Source: Moritella sp. JT01 (GTDB lineage Bacteria > Pseudomonadota > Gammaproteobacteria > Enterobacterales > Moritellaceae). Taken from it: DNA of 64,000 nt. Each line of letters starts with the position of its first letter. The first letter of the stretch is position 1. The stretch covers positions 1 to 64,000 of the forward strand of contig NZ_LOCN01000004.1 of assembly GCF_001574435.1 (NCBI RefSeq), written 5' to 3'. This document shows, in pieces, positions 18,171 through 29,300 of the stretch. The notes under the pieces were generated by a model. The model made no database searches, was not told the DNA's origin, and saw nothing but the letters and a program-made list of their open reading frames with translations. Position numbers and translations under genes: made by a program.

Positions 18171-18197
18171 GTTAAGCATGTTAATGTTGTGCTTAAC
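18171..18197. repeat. Inverted repeat in the divergent spacer
   Basis: GTTAAGCA (18171-18178) and TGCTTAAC (18190-18197), separated by 11 nt. It lies between the YqaA-like gene and the small membrane protein gene and could be an operator. Confidence 0.35.
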
Positions 18198-18329
18198 GCA
18201 CTTATGGGTACACAGACTGTGTAATATTTAACTGTTCTATAAATATTAAGTACATAATTAAAAGTGGTAGGACAGTTTAGCCACTATATAATTCAATAAA
18301 CAGTGATAAATCGCTACGTTGGGGAGTTT

Positions 18330-18497
18330 ATGTTTAAATTTTTTCTATTACCTTTAGTACTCAGTATCTTGTGGTTTGGATTCTTGCAATATAATAGCTG
18401 GAGCATACAGCAAGGTAAGAAAGGCTTTATCTATATTATTGGCGGCACAACGACCATCATCGCATTTCTTAGTTTGATGATATTTTTAACTCAATAG
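18330..18497 (+). CDS. Small membrane protein of unknown function
   Basis: A 55-aa product with two hydrophobic segments (FFLLPLVLSILWFGFL and FIYIIGGTTTIIAFLSLMIF) joined by a short polar turn. It is preceded by GGGGAG, 3 nt from the ATG. The frame is open to an ATG at 18303, but that start has no ribosome binding site. I do not recognise a family. Its credibility rests on the ribosome binding site, the clean two-helix pattern and its place in an otherwise gene-free gap. Confidence 0.55.
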   Translation: MFKFFLLPLVLSILWFGFLQYNSWSIQQGKKGFIYIIGGTTTIIAFLSLMIFLTQ

Positions 18498-18675
18498 CAG
18501 CCAACTCTTAACGGCTTGCAATGATAACCTCATCACCACCTCAATTTAATACACAAAGTCGATAATCTGCTACAAAATTCTTATTACATCAAATAGGCAT
18601 GATCTTAACGTTTAAAAAATAATAAAATTGGAACCAGTTCGCAATCTAAGTAAATAAGCATAGATCAAAGCTTAA

Positions 18676-18707
18676 AATAACAATAGAGTAATAACTCTAT
18701 TGTTATT
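18676..18707. repeat. Perfect 14-bp inverted repeat upstream of the alpha/beta hydrolase gene
   Basis: AATAACAATAGAGT pairs exactly with ACTCTATTGTTATT around a 4-nt loop, about 50 nt before the start codon. It is either a terminator of the small upstream gene or an operator or leader hairpin of the hydrolase gene. Confidence 0.7.
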
Positions 18708-18758
18708 TACCCGATAAAATACTGCAACGGATAACTTTGCAGCTATTAAGGAATAACT

Positions 18759-19559
18759 ATGACAGAAAAACTCAGTATTGGTGATATTGATGTGCTTATA
18801 GAAGGTACAGGGAAAGATACTATTGTGATGATCCATGGTTGGCCGGATACTTACCGAATATGGGATGATCAGGTTGCCGCATTAAAAGGTTCTTACCGCT
18901 GTGTGCGTTTTACACTGCCAGGTTACGCCATCGATAAACCACGTAAGTATTATAATCTTGCAGACATAGTTGAGACGATTGATGCCGTGGTCAATGAAGT
19001 AGGAGCTGGAAAACCTGTTACCTTGTTGATACATGACTGGGGCAGTTTTTTCGGTTACCAATATTATATGCGTAATAAGTCCAAAGTAAGTAAAATTATT
19101 AGCATTGATATTGGCGATGCAGGTTCTCCCGATCACGTACTCACCAGCAAAGCTAAAGCCTTTATGTTTGCCTATCAAATGTGGCTCGCAGCAGCTTGGA
19201 AAATAGGTGGTACCATCGGTGATAAGATGACCCGTAAGATGGCTAAAGCATTAAATTCACCCGGAGATCCTGCGAGCATAACCTCAGCGATGACCTATTC
19301 CTACTACTGGAAATGGAGTCACACTCTTACAGGACGTCCTTTAGGAAACTTACCCATCGACATCACTTGTCCACTGCTTTTTGTTTATGGAAAAAATAAA
19401 CCGGGTATGTTCCATTCTCAACATTGGGAACAAAAAATGGCGGCCATTCCAGGTAATAAAGTCGTCGCGCTTAATACCCGTCACTGGGTAATGACAGAAC
19501 AACCAGAAGTATTCAATCAGTTGCTGATAGAGTGGTTAGAGTCTCAGAAAATAGAATAG
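18759..19559 (+). CDS. Alpha/beta hydrolase, epoxide hydrolase / haloalkane dehalogenase-like
   Basis: A 266-aa alpha/beta-fold hydrolase. The oxyanion segment HGWPDTYRIWDDQ, the nucleophile elbow LLIHDWGSFFG (Asp nucleophile followed by Trp) and the late His in NTRHWVMTEQPEVF place it with epoxide hydrolases and haloalkane dehalogenases rather than serine esterases. HGWP is closer to epoxide hydrolases than to the dehalogenase HGNP. The usual acidic partner after the sixth strand is not obvious: the segment reads FVYGKNKPG, without Asp or Glu. The substrate cannot be named. It is a single gene, ending just before a terminator shared with the tRNA cluster. Confidence 0.82.
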   Translation: MTEKLSIGDIDVLIEGTGKDTIVMIHGWPDTYRIWDDQVAALKGSYRCVRFTLPGYAIDKPRKYYNLADIVETIDAVVNEVGAGKPVTLLIHDWGSFFGYQYYMRNKSKVSKIISIDIGDAGSPDHVLTSKAKAFMFAYQMWLAAAWKIGGTIGDKMTRKMAKALNSPGDPASITSAMTYSYYWKWSHTLTGRPLGNLPIDITCPLLFVYGKNKPGMFHSQHWEQKMAAIPGNKVVALNTRHWVMTEQPEVFNQLLIEWLESQKIE

Positions 19560-19596
19560 GCATGTATGAGAGAGTGAATAAATTTCAGACATAAAA

Positions 19597-19616
19597 AAAC
19601 CGCAATTAAGCGGTTT
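19597..19616. terminator. Bidirectional terminator between the hydrolase gene and the tRNA cluster
   Basis: AAACCGC / GCGGTTT with a 6-nt loop, flanked by an A-run and T-rich sequence. It can end the hydrolase transcript and the minus-strand tRNA transcript. Confidence 0.75.
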
Positions 19617-19624
19617 ATTTATTT

Positions 19625-19718
<94 letters not shown>

Positions 19719-19794
19719 ACACAAACCCTATTATTATGAAAAACATCGACAATGTAAAGACTTACATCGGAACAATTCATAATAATATAATAAA

Positions 19795-19871
19795 TGGTGC
19801 GGATGGGAGGATTCGAACCTCCGACCGCCTGGTTCGTAGCCAGGTACTCTATCCAGCTGAGCTACATCCGC
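19795..19871 (-). tRNA. tRNA-Arg(ACG)
   Basis: 77 nt with encoded CCA. The acceptor GCGGATG pairs with CATCCGC, and the anticodon loop CTACGAA gives ACG (read as ICG after deamination). T-loop TTCGAAT. Confidence 0.96.
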
Positions 19872-19895
19872 ACAAAAAATTATATTTAAAATAGA

Positions 19896-19972
19896 TGGTG
19901 CGGATGGGAGGAGTCGAACCTCCGACCGCCTGGTTCGTAGCCAGGTACTCTATCCAGCTGAGCTACATCCGC
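19896..19972 (-). tRNA. tRNA-Arg(ACG), T-loop variant
   Basis: Same 77-nt gene, but the T-loop reads TTCGACT instead of TTCGAAT, a single A-to-C change shared with the copy at 20512. Confidence 0.95.
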
Positions 19973-20052
19973 ACATATTCTATTTTAAGAACTTGTTTTA
20001 TTTTACCGTTTAACGAATTAAACCATAAAAATTAAATTGTGGTTTGAACAAA

Positions 20053-20129
20053 TGGTGCGGATGGGAGGATTCGAACCTCCGACCGCCTGGTTCGTAGCCA
20101 GGTACTCTATCCAGCTGAGCTACATCCGC
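20053..20129 (-). tRNA. tRNA-Arg(ACG)
   Basis: 77-nt copy with the standard T-loop and encoded CCA; anticodon loop CTACGAA. Confidence 0.96.
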
Positions 20130-20198
20130 ACATAATTTGTTCTGTTAGGTTTACGTTCTACAACGTCTAGTTTTAAATCTCTAGTTGATTTGAATAAA

Positions 20199-20275
20199 TG
20201 GTGCGGATGGGAGGATTCGAACCTCCGACCGCCTGGTTCGTAGCCAGGTACTCTATCCAGCTGAGCTACATCCGC
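20199..20275 (-). tRNA. tRNA-Arg(ACG)
   Basis: 77-nt copy with the standard T-loop and encoded CCA; anticodon loop CTACGAA. Confidence 0.96.
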
Positions 20276-20345
20276 ACATAATTTATTCTTTTCTTTACCA
20301 AGTAAACGTTATGGTTTATTTAGTAAATATTTTTGTTAAAACCAA

Positions 20346-20422
20346 TGGTGCGGATGGGAGGATTCGAACCTCCGACCGCCTGGTTCGTAGCCAGGTACTC
20401 TATCCAGCTGAGCTACATCCGC
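20346..20422 (-). tRNA. tRNA-Arg(ACG)
   Basis: 77-nt copy with the standard T-loop and encoded CCA; anticodon loop CTACGAA. Confidence 0.96.
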
Positions 20423-20511
20423 ACATATTTGGTCTAACTTATAATTTTCATAATTAGATTAAGTGTTTTCAACTTCTACTAATTACTTAGAATTAATTCT
20501 AATCGAAATAA

Positions 20512-20588
20512 TGGTGCGGATGGGAGGAGTCGAACCTCCGACCGCCTGGTTCGTAGCCAGGTACTCTATCCAGCTGAGCTACATCCGC
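20512..20588 (-). tRNA. tRNA-Arg(ACG), T-loop variant
   Basis: 77-nt copy with the TTCGACT T-loop seen also in the 19896 copy. It is the first Arg gene after the leading Ser gene. Confidence 0.95.
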
Positions 20589-20671
20589 ATAACAATTATT
20601 TCTCACAACGTCCAAAAAGCTGACCAAAACACTATAACATATTTTTCAACATGCGATAGGAGTAGGACAAC

Positions 20672-20765
<94 letters not shown>

Positions 20766-20904
20766 GTGTTGTTGGCGCTCATAATACGGGTACTGGAAAA
20801 TAAGTCAAATATTAATTAACTGCACTGAAGAAACTGTTTAAGTTTCAAACAACAAAACTACTATTGCAGCAAAAATGGGATGAAAACCCCAAAATAGTCA
20901 AAAA

Positions 20905-20939
20905 AAAGATAAAAAAAAGGGCTTAGCATCGCTAAACCC
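20905..20939 (-). terminator. Terminator of csrA
   Basis: On the minus strand GGGTTTAGC / GCTAAGCCC with a 3-nt loop, followed by a long T-run. Confidence 0.85.
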
Positions 20940-20966
20940 AGTCTGTAATAATTTTATTATTCTAAT

Positions 20967-21158
20967 TTAGAAGTTGCCTTCAGGGCTTTCGCCTTTTTCT
21001 GCTTGAATTCGCATGTAGATCTCTTCACGGTGAACAGATACTTCTTTAGGCGCATTAACACCGATACGAACTTGATTTCCTTTAACACCTAAAACAGTAA
21101 CTGTAACTTCATCACCAATCATAAGTGTTTCGCCAACACGGCGCGTCAATATTAGCAT
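20967..21158 (-). CDS. csrA: Carbon storage regulator, RNA-binding translational regulator
   Basis: A 63-aa homodimeric RNA-binding protein that represses or stabilises mRNAs by binding A(N)GGA motifs, and is itself titrated by CsrB-type RNAs. [34 protein letters not shown] and QAEK are near-invariant; L4, R6 and R44, which contact RNA, fall in these segments. A start five codons upstream is in frame, but MLILTRR is the conserved N terminus and follows AGGAATAACTTA. It is placed between lysC and the Ser/Arg tRNA cluster, as in Vibrio. A candidate CsrB-type partner lies at 1-169. Confidence 0.97.
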   Translation of the reverse strand: MLILTRRVGETLMIGDEVTVTVLGVKGNQVRIGVNAPKEVSVHREEIYMRIQAEKGESPEGNF

Positions 21159-21277
21159 TAAGTTATTCCTCAACTAATTCATTATATTTTTTTAAGCCGA
21201 CTATTATTCTATTAAAAGCTTCAATGTAAAACAAGAAAAGAATAAATAAGACTTAATTTGCTGTTAATTCACTCAGT

Positions 21278-22501
21278 TCAAGCAACATCTAAGTTGAATG
21301 CAGCGTGCAATGCACGAACACCGAGTTCTAAATACTTTTCGTCCACGATCACTGAAATCTTAATTTCAGAAGTTGAAATCAACTGCATGTTGATTCCTTC
21401 ACGGCCTAAAACTTCAAACATTGTTTTAGCGACGCCTGGATGATTCCACATACCGACACCTACTATTGAAATTTTAGCAATACGATCGTTACCTTGCACA
21501 TTTTTTCCAGATAATTCTTCACAAGTCTTTTCCAAGAGAGCTCTCGCGGCTTGGTAATCGTCACGATGAACAGTAAAGGTAAAATCAACAAGACCATCTT
21601 TACCGTGTGCATTTTGGACGATAACGTCAACATCAATACCAGCATCACCAATTGGCGTTAAGATATTGGCTGCGACTAAAGGTTCATCAGGAATACCTGA
21701 TATTGTTAAACTTGCTTCATCGCGGTTAAACGCAATGCCAGATATGATTGCTGATTCCATTTTTTTTACGTCCTCGTAAGTAATCAATGTCCCTTCACCT
21801 TCTTCAAATGAAGATAGTACACGTAAAGGTACATTGTATTTCCCTGCAAATTCGACCGAGCGAATTTGTAATACTTTGGCACCTAAGCTCGCCATTTCAA
21901 GCATCTCTTCGAAAGTGATGCGATCCAATTTCCGTGCGCGCGGTTCAACCCGAGGGTCGGTGGTATAGACGCCATTAACGTCAGTATAAATCTGACATTC
22001 ATCAGCTTTCAGTACAGCTGCAATTGCAACTGCGGTTGTGTCCGAGCCGCCGCGCCCTAACGTCGTGATATTATTATTTTCATCACGACCTTGGAAACCT
22101 GCAACTACGACCACTTTACCTTCATCTAGATGACGTTGTAAGTTGTCTGTTTCAACCGTTTTGATGCGAGCCTTACCATGGCTGTTATCGGTTTTCATTT
22201 GAACTTGATCACCCGTCATTGATATCGCATCGACACCTGCTTTATGCAGCGCGATAGTTAACAATGCAATCGTAACCTGTTCACCAGTTGAAACTAATAC
22301 ATCCATTTCTCTGCGGTCGGCGTTCTCATCGAGCGCTTTCGCCATGCCCAGTAAACGATTTGTTTCACCAGACATTGCCGACACGACCACAACTATTTGA
22401 TTTCCCTGTTCACGAGATTTTTTCACTCGCTGGGCAACAGCTTCAATTCGCTCAATTGAACCAACTGAAGTACCCCCATATTTTTGTACATACAACGCCA
22501 C
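21278..22501 (-). CDS. lysC: Aspartate kinase
   Basis: A 407-aa aspartokinase that phosphorylates aspartate at the head of the Lys, Thr, Met and diaminopimelate pathway. The kinase domain begins LYVQKYGGTSVGSIERI and contains VVSAMSGETNRLL and GRGGSDTTAVAIA. Two C-terminal ACT domains (about 265-400) would bind the feedback inhibitors. The length fits the monofunctional class with an internal overlapping start. The start codon is GTG with AAGGAAGTTGTT upstream. It sits between alaS and csrA; I see no lysine-riboswitch-like leader in the 135-bp gap. Confidence 0.95.
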   Translation of the reverse strand: MALYVQKYGGTSVGSIERIEAVAQRVKKSREQGNQIVVVVSAMSGETNRLLGMAKALDENADRREMDVLVSTGEQVTIALLTIALHKAGVDAISMTGDQVQMKTDNSHGKARIKTVETDNLQRHLDEGKVVVVAGFQGRDENNNITTLGRGGSDTTAVAIAAVLKADECQIYTDVNGVYTTDPRVEPRARKLDRITFEEMLEMASLGAKVLQIRSVEFAGKYNVPLRVLSSFEEGEGTLITYEDVKKMESAIISGIAFNRDEASLTISGIPDEPLVAANILTPIGDAGIDVDVIVQNAHGKDGLVDFTFTVHRDDYQAARALLEKTCEELSGKNVQGNDRIAKISIVGVGMWNHPGVAKTMFEVLGREGINMQLISTSEIKISVIVDEKYLELGVRALHAAFNLDVA

Positions 22502-22547
22502 AACAACTTCCTTTAATAACCTTTAATTTATCACCGCCTGTGCTCAA

Positions 22548-22624
22548 AACAACGAGAAGGATTGCCTACTCGTTGTTATTACACTGTTTATTTGAACTTA
22601 GTTAACAACGATGTGTTGTTAACT
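22548..22624 (-). terminator. Two hairpins between alaS and lysC
   Basis: AACAACGAG / CTCGTTGTT (22548-22577) and AGTTAACAAC / GTTGTTAACT (22600-22624). The pairings are perfect but no T-run follows on the minus strand. They may stabilise or partly terminate the alaS transcript. Confidence 0.45.
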
Positions 22625-22636
22625 AATAATACTAAC

Positions 22637-25258
22637 TTATAATTTTTCAGTTAACCAAGGCGTCACTGATTCAAGCGCTGCTGCTAGCGCTTCAGGGTTT
22701 GAACCACCCGCTTGCGCCATGTCTGGACGACCGCCGCCTTTACCGCCAACTTGAACTGCTAGATAGCTTACTAGCTCACCCGCTTTCACTTTACCGATGA
22801 GATCTTTAGTTACACCCGTGATCAGGTTAACTTTACCTTCGCCAGGAATACCAAGAACAATAATACCGCTTTGCAGTTTGTTCTTCAGTTCATCCATCGA
22901 GCTACGTAGCGACTTAGGATCAGCACCTTTTAGGTTAGCAACAAGTACTTTAACACCGTTTATCACTTGTACCTGGTCGATCAAGTTAGCATTCGCAGCA
23001 CTTGCTACTTGTACGTTTAACTTCTCAACTTCTTTTTCTAGGCTACGATTACGGTCGAGTACTTGACTCACTTTTGCCACAACTGTATTTTGGTCCGCTT
23101 TCACTAAACCTGCAGTTTCTTGCATTTTAGCAACAAGATCGTGAACATATGCTAATGCAGAATCACCCGTTACCGCCTCAACACGACGAACACCTGCAGC
23201 GATACCGCTCTCAGATAAGATTTTGAAGAAACCAATATCACCGGTACGTTTAACATGCGTACCACCACACAGCTCAATTGAGAAGTCACCCATGCGCACT
23301 ACGCGCACTTCATCATCATACTTCTCACCGAATAATGCCATTGCACCCGCTTCACGCGCTGCATCAATGTCCATTACTTCCGTTACGACTTCATGGTTAG
23401 CACGAATTTGTGCGTTAACCAGACGTTCAACTTCAAGCAGTTGCGCTGCTGTCACACCTTCAAAATGTGAGAAATCGAAACGTAAACGTTCAGGCAATAC
23501 TAATGAACCTTTCTGCTGTACATTTTCACCTACAACTTTACGCAATGCTGCGTGTGCTAAGTGAGTCACAGAGTGATTAAGGCCAATCGCTTTACGACGA
23601 CTAACATCAACATCGGCGATAACTTGGGTATTTACTTCGATAACACCCGAAACTGTACCGAAATGAACCGTTGCATTACCCGCTTTCTTGGTATCAGTTA
23701 CCGTAAATACAGCATCACCAATTTTGATCACACCTTGGTCACCTGATTGGCCACCTGCTTCTGCGTAGAATGGTGTTTTGTTTAAAACAATTGCACCTTC
23801 TTGACCGTCATTTAACAATTCAACTTCAGCGTTATCTTTAATTAATGCAACAATTTGTGCATCAGATGTCAGCGTTTGGTAACCCAAGAATTCAGTTTTA
23901 GCATCAATTTTTAGCATTTCGTTGTAATCAGTGCCAAAGTTAGAACCTTGACGTGCGCGATTACGTTGTTCTTCCATTGCAACTTTAAAGCCGTCTTCGT
24001 CAATCGTTAGATCACGTTCACGTGCAATATCAGCCGTTAAATCAGATGGGAAACCATAGGTATCGTAGAGTTTGAATACCACATCACCTGGAACAACTTT
24101 ACCGTCTAATTGTGACAGTTCATTGTCTAAAATGTTCAGACCACGTTCAAGTGTTTTACCAAACTGCTCTTCTTCGATAAGTAAGATTTTTTCAACCGTT
24201 GCTTGTTGTTTTACTAGATCGTCAGAAATATCGCCCATTAGCTCAACCATTTTCGCAACAAGTTTGTTGAAGAATGGACCTTTAGCGCCAAGTTTATTGC
24301 CGTGACGTACTGCACGACGAATGATACGACGTAGTACATAACCACGACCTTCATTTGATGGCATAACACCATCAGAGATCAGGAAGCTACATGCACGTAT
24401 GTGATCGGCAATTACGCGTAATGATTTGTTTTCTAAATCAGTGGTACCGATAAGCTCTGCAACATGCTTAATTAAGCTTTGAAAGATATCGATTTCGTAG
24501 TTTGAGTGTACATTTTGCATAATTGCAGCAATACGCTCAAGACCCATACCAGTATCCACAGATGGCTTTGGTAATTCTTCCATTGTACCGTCAGCTTGAC
24601 GGTTAAACTGCATGAATACTAAGTTCCAGATCTCAATGAAACGGTCACCATCTTCTTCTGGTGAACCCGGAACGCCGCCCCAAATATCTTCGCCGTGATC
24701 GTAGAATATTTCAGAACATGGACCACATGGACCGGTATCACCCATCGACCAGAAGTTATCTGATTCGAATTTTTTCTCTGGTGATTTATCGCCAATACGA
24801 ATAATTTTGTCTTCTGGCACGCCTACTTTGTTCGCCCAGAATGAAAATGCTTCATGATCACTTTCATAAACAGTAACCAGCAGTTTTTCTTTTGGTAGTT
24901 TCAGAACAACGGTTAAGAATTCCCATGCAAATAAGATCGCATCTTCTTTGAAGTAATCACCAAAACTGAAGTTACCTAGCATTTCAAAGAATGTATGGTG
25001 ACGCGCAGTGTAACCTACGTTATCTAAGTCATTGTGTTTACCACCAGCACGTACACAACGTTGAGACGTTGTGGCACGTGTATATGAACGTTGTTCTGCA
25101 CCGAGGAATACGTCTTTAAATTGGTTCATGCCCGCATTTGTAAATAACAAAGTTGGATCATTAGCAGGAACAAGTGAGCTACTTGTTCCTTTGTTGTGCC
25201 CTTTACTGGCAAAATAATCAAGAAACGCGTTGCGGATCTCAGCTGTAGACATAGTCAT
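22637..25258 (-). CDS. alaS: Alanyl-tRNA synthetase
   Basis: An 873-aa class II synthetase that charges tRNA-Ala. The catalytic domain begins [18 protein letters not shown], with motif 2 around [19 protein letters not shown]. The editing domain carries the zinc residues [14 protein letters not shown] and CGGTH. A C-Ala domain with glycine-rich [15 protein letters not shown] ends the protein. The ATG at 25258 is 7 nt from AGGA. alaS upstream of csrA is the conserved gammaproteobacterial order, here with lysC inserted as in Vibrio. Confidence 0.97.
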   Translation of the reverse strand: MTMSTAEIRNAFLDYFASKGHNKGTSSSLVPANDPTLLFTNAGMNQFKDVFLGAEQRSYTRATTSQRCVRAGGKHNDLDNVGYTARHHTFFEMLGNFSFGDYFKEDAILFAWEFLTVVLKLPKEKLLVTVYESDHEAFSFWANKVGVPEDKIIRIGDKSPEKKFESDNFWSMGDTGPCGPCSEIFYDHGEDIWGGVPGSPEEDGDRFIEIWNLVFMQFNRQADGTMEELPKPSVDTGMGLERIAAIMQNVHSNYEIDIFQSLIKHVAELIGTTDLENKSLRVIADHIRACSFLISDGVMPSNEGRGYVLRRIIRRAVRHGNKLGAKGPFFNKLVAKMVELMGDISDDLVKQQATVEKILLIEEEQFGKTLERGLNILDNELSQLDGKVVPGDVVFKLYDTYGFPSDLTADIARERDLTIDEDGFKVAMEEQRNRARQGSNFGTDYNEMLKIDAKTEFLGYQTLTSDAQIVALIKDNAEVELLNDGQEGAIVLNKTPFYAEAGGQSGDQGVIKIGDAVFTVTDTKKAGNATVHFGTVSGVIEVNTQVIADVDVSRRKAIGLNHSVTHLAHAALRKVVGENVQQKGSLVLPERLRFDFSHFEGVTAAQLLEVERLVNAQIRANHEVVTEVMDIDAAREAGAMALFGEKYDDEVRVVRMGDFSIELCGGTHVKRTGDIGFFKILSESGIAAGVRRVEAVTGDSALAYVHDLVAKMQETAGLVKADQNTVVAKVSQVLDRNRSLEKEVEKLNVQVASAANANLIDQVQVINGVKVLVANLKGADPKSLRSSMDELKNKLQSGIIVLGIPGEGKVNLITGVTKDLIGKVKAGELVSYLAVQVGGKGGGRPDMAQAGGSNPEALAAALESVTPWLTEKL

Positions 25259-25430
25259 GTAATTGTCCTGGGTGCTTTAATTATGAGCGATTGTTTAGAT
25301 TTAATAATATAAACGGATCTGTTAATGAAGTGATTATACCCAAACCGCGTCAAAATGCTAACTCAGAGACGCCCTTGAGTCGTGATTTTGTGTGTGTTAA
25401 TCGACCGAATCAGATTAGATTTACAGGCTA

Positions 25431-25466
25431 AAAAAAAACACCGAACATAAATGCTCAGTGTTTTTG
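25431..25466 (-). terminator. Terminator of the PII gene
   Basis: AAAAACAC / GTGTTTTT outer stem with an inner GAGCAT/ATGTTC stem, read on the minus strand into a run of T. Confidence 0.8.
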
Positions 25467-25508
25467 TCAAACTATGCGACTATCAGCAACTCATCTCACT
25501 GATAGTTA

Positions 25509-25859
<351 letters not shown>

Positions 25860-25960
25860 TTAGCCCCTAAATATAACTATTAGCATACCGAAGCAAATTC
25901 AAATTGCCAATCAGACGAGTAATTAAATCGATGAAATCGCTAAATTTATTTTTTATAAAA

Positions 25961-26389
25961 TCACCAGCAATCTGCGGTTGCTGCATTTTCGCTATTCATC
26001 GACGCAGTTGAACCAAAGTTATCAATGGTAAAAGAGGCACAATTTGTATCATTAGCCTGCGTACTGCCTGCTTCGACAGTGGCGATTATCGTATAGTTAT
26101 TTACAGTACTGCTCGCGCCAAGTGAAAAACTGTAATAATCACTATCATCATCCCAGCCAGATAATGTATTCGCCACACCAACTGTTAATGAGGTTGCATA
26201 CTGTCTATTGTCTAAATAAAACTGCTCTTGTAATAACTGCGCTTTAAACAATGCCGTTTTTGCATCATTACGATTGTTATTCATAATATAAGCACTGTAA
26301 GAAGGATAACCAATGCCTGCTAAAATGCCGACAATAGCGATGACGATCATCAATTCAACCAGGGTAAAACCCGTCTGTTTATTTGTCAT
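25961..26389 (-). CDS. pilE: Type IV minor pilin PilE
   Basis: A 142-aa type IV pilin-like protein. The class III signal TGFTLVELMIVIAIVGILA has the prepilin-peptidase Gly, Phe at +1 and Glu at +5. The early NDAKTALFKAQLLQEQFYLDNRQYA and two C-terminal cysteines (NCASF, ADCW) match PilE minor pilins. It is the last gene of pilVWXY1E, and its start codon overlaps the end of pilY1 by one base. Minor pilins prime pilus assembly and help carry PilY1. Confidence 0.88.
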   Translation of the reverse strand: MTNKQTGFTLVELMIVIAIVGILAGIGYPSYSAYIMNNNRNDAKTALFKAQLLQEQFYLDNRQYATSLTVGVANTLSGWDDDSDYYSFSLGASSTVNNYTIIATVEAGSTQANDTNCASFTIDNFGSTASMNSENAATADCW

Positions 26390-29300
26390 TATTGCGCCGC
26401 CTCATTGAAGTAACGGTAGGTTGATCTAGGGATTAGTGTAACGGCAGTGTCGATCAGCCCTGTTGGCGTTGATGCGCCACCGACTTTAGTACTATCGCCC
26501 TTACCTGCACCGAGTATGCGTAACACAGATATACCGTGACGATTTACCCCTGCATGAACAGCCAGATCTTTCGCTATTGTGTTTAACAATTTTCGAGATG
26601 TTATCTTACTACCAGTATTTAAATCCATTTGATAATAACTACTATCACCCGTTTTATTTAATACACATTGACCATTTTCTAATTCGATAGGATCTAAGGT
26701 ATCAGCAAAAGGTGTGTAACTGTTAAAATGAACTACCCCATCAATAACGACTCCAGCACCTAAAGATTTTTCACCTCCGGCAGGCAACTCATATTTCCAA
26801 CCATTAACTGTATTAGTTAAATCAGATAATTTTTTAGGCTCAGGTGTGTTCGTCACATTTGTTTCAGAGCTCCCACTATAATCACCTTTCCATATTGTAG
26901 TATTCGTAACATCATCTTTAATATTGAAAAAATAGTTTGTAGTGGTATCGTCTGAATTTGGCTGCGTGATATCACCACTACCAATTAATACCCCATCATA
27001 AGCAGTACCGTCACTATTGCGACCTCTTACAATAGCAGGAGGATTAAAAAATCGGCGGTCGTCTGTAGACGTGACAAACGAACCTAATTCAGCAAGCTTC
27101 ATTGTCGTCCAGCGAGATTTAACTTCGGTTTTATTGTCATAGGTAAATGGCAGGTCTATTCGATAAATATTTCCACCTGTATCAGGAGCGTAAATACGAT
27201 CAATATAGCCATCTCCATTACTATCAAATATGCTCAATTTACTCGCAATACTATCTTCAAACATACTTGTATCAGTAAAGTTATGAATTCGATTACCATT
27301 TAAAGCATTCACCAGATAAACACCTCGACCAACATCATCCATGCAAGGTTTGGTATTTGAAACACAATCATCTTTATCAGTATCATAGCCAGCGCCAAAT
27401 ATTAAAACGGGTTCCTCATTTTCAGCTAAAGGTTCACCACTTTTGCTTAGACCTTGATATACCTTACCTACAACAGGCGTTGACCATGTTTGTCCGAGTT
27501 CTGCAAATTTAGCACCCTCGCCTTGTGATGAATCATTGCTAACTTCCCACGCCAATGTCGGCGTCGTAACCCCTGCCGTTATATTCACATTGAGCCCATA
27601 ATATGAACTCCCTCCTCGCCTTAAGCCAAATGCAATTAGATGCTTAGAACCTCCACTTGAATCCGTATATTCAACATCTACCGGCGAACCATCAATACCA
27701 TAAATACGCTGACGAGCATTTGTAACCCCTCGCAGTGCAAGGGCTCTCCTTATCATATTGGTCGGAATAAATGCCCATTCTTCTTCAACAATACGCCCGG
27801 AGTCTTTAAACGCGTGAAAGAATCCAGCATTAGTTCCAATAAATATTCTAGGTTCCACTTGTTCCTGGAAGCGAATGACGAGGGGAGCTGAATGCATTGG
27901 ATCACCGAATATATCATCTCTATATTTAGTTCCGCTGGAATTTAAGCCCTGTAACCACTGAACGCTGTCATCAATACCTTCGATCCCGATACCAAGTAAT
28001 GACGCTACAGCAACTTCTGCATCAGAAACATCATCCGACGACGATGAAGATGTTAATGAATAGCCCAAAGCAGTAAATAGGTTCTCTTTAGATAGAGGTA
28101 GTAATTCATCATCATTACCATCATTATCACTATCATTTGTTATAAAGATATCTCTAGGATTATGCACATTAACATCCCCACTATCATCTGCATCGACGTT
28201 ATACTTTCGATTAGGATAAGAAGCATTAACACCGCCTTTTTTAACATCATCAGGATCTTTATCACTACTCCAACCTGAATATGAATCCTTCGTAAAAAAT
28301 GTCCCAGCAGCCGAAGATAAAGCGGCTGTAAAATCAGTATTATTACCAGAACTAGCAGGTTCAGCCCATGAACTTAATTGACCCTTATCAATTGTGAATT
28401 TTTTTAAATTACCTCTCCAACGGCTTGTTTGATTCGGCTCAAACATAGAGTAATAAACAGTGTTATCACTTTGAGTTGAATTACTTGAGCTAATAGATGT
28501 TGAAATAGAAGATGTTGTTGAATTTTGTTCTGCGATCATATCAGCAAAAGCCATTTGTAATGTCTGCTGTAAGCTTTTTGCATCAATAGGATTATAGAAT
28601 TTACCACCGCCCTCTAACGCCGTTTTTTCAAGCAGTTCACTACTACCTGTAGACAAAGGTCCTAACCCAATGGTGTAAGTAGCTATACGTTCTTGCTTAT
28701 TTTTCGTGGTTGGGTTTAAATCATTGTTATATAAATAATGAGATAGAACGGGCATAGAGTTCTTATATTCACAATCTGGGAATAACCAACGATCTACATA
28801 GGCACTCACTTGCTTTTCATTTATTTCTTCATCCGTTAGGCCTAAGCTTCTAGCCAATTGAGCTATTTCATCATTTACTTTACCATCATGATTATTACAG
28901 CTGAAATAAGTATTAAAATCATGATATCCAGCCGATATAACTATAATATAAGCTTTCTCCTGGCAGGCATTAAAACTAACACCAGGTTTATATTTACCGT
29001 TGACTTCAATTGATTTATCTCGTTCCGGACGATTAAGTAGATGCTGGCGATCGCCAAATTCAACTTCTTTGCCATAAAGATAACGGTAACCTTCGTATAA
29101 ACTTTCACATAAAGCAGAACGAGAGTCAGAAGTCGTTAAAATATCCCCTACCGTATTACGTAACCGGTTCACAGCATTCTGATAATCCACATCAGAATCA
29201 AAATCAAGAGGGTCTAAGGATTTTATACCTGAAACTATTCGTCCACCATGGTTATCTTGGAGGTCTATCCATTCCAAATTGGTATTGTTCATGTTAAAAA

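Noticed and set aside
22502-22636. Lysine riboswitch before lysC
   Set aside because: The gap is only 135 bp and holds two simple hairpins, without the multi-helix junction of that riboswitch.
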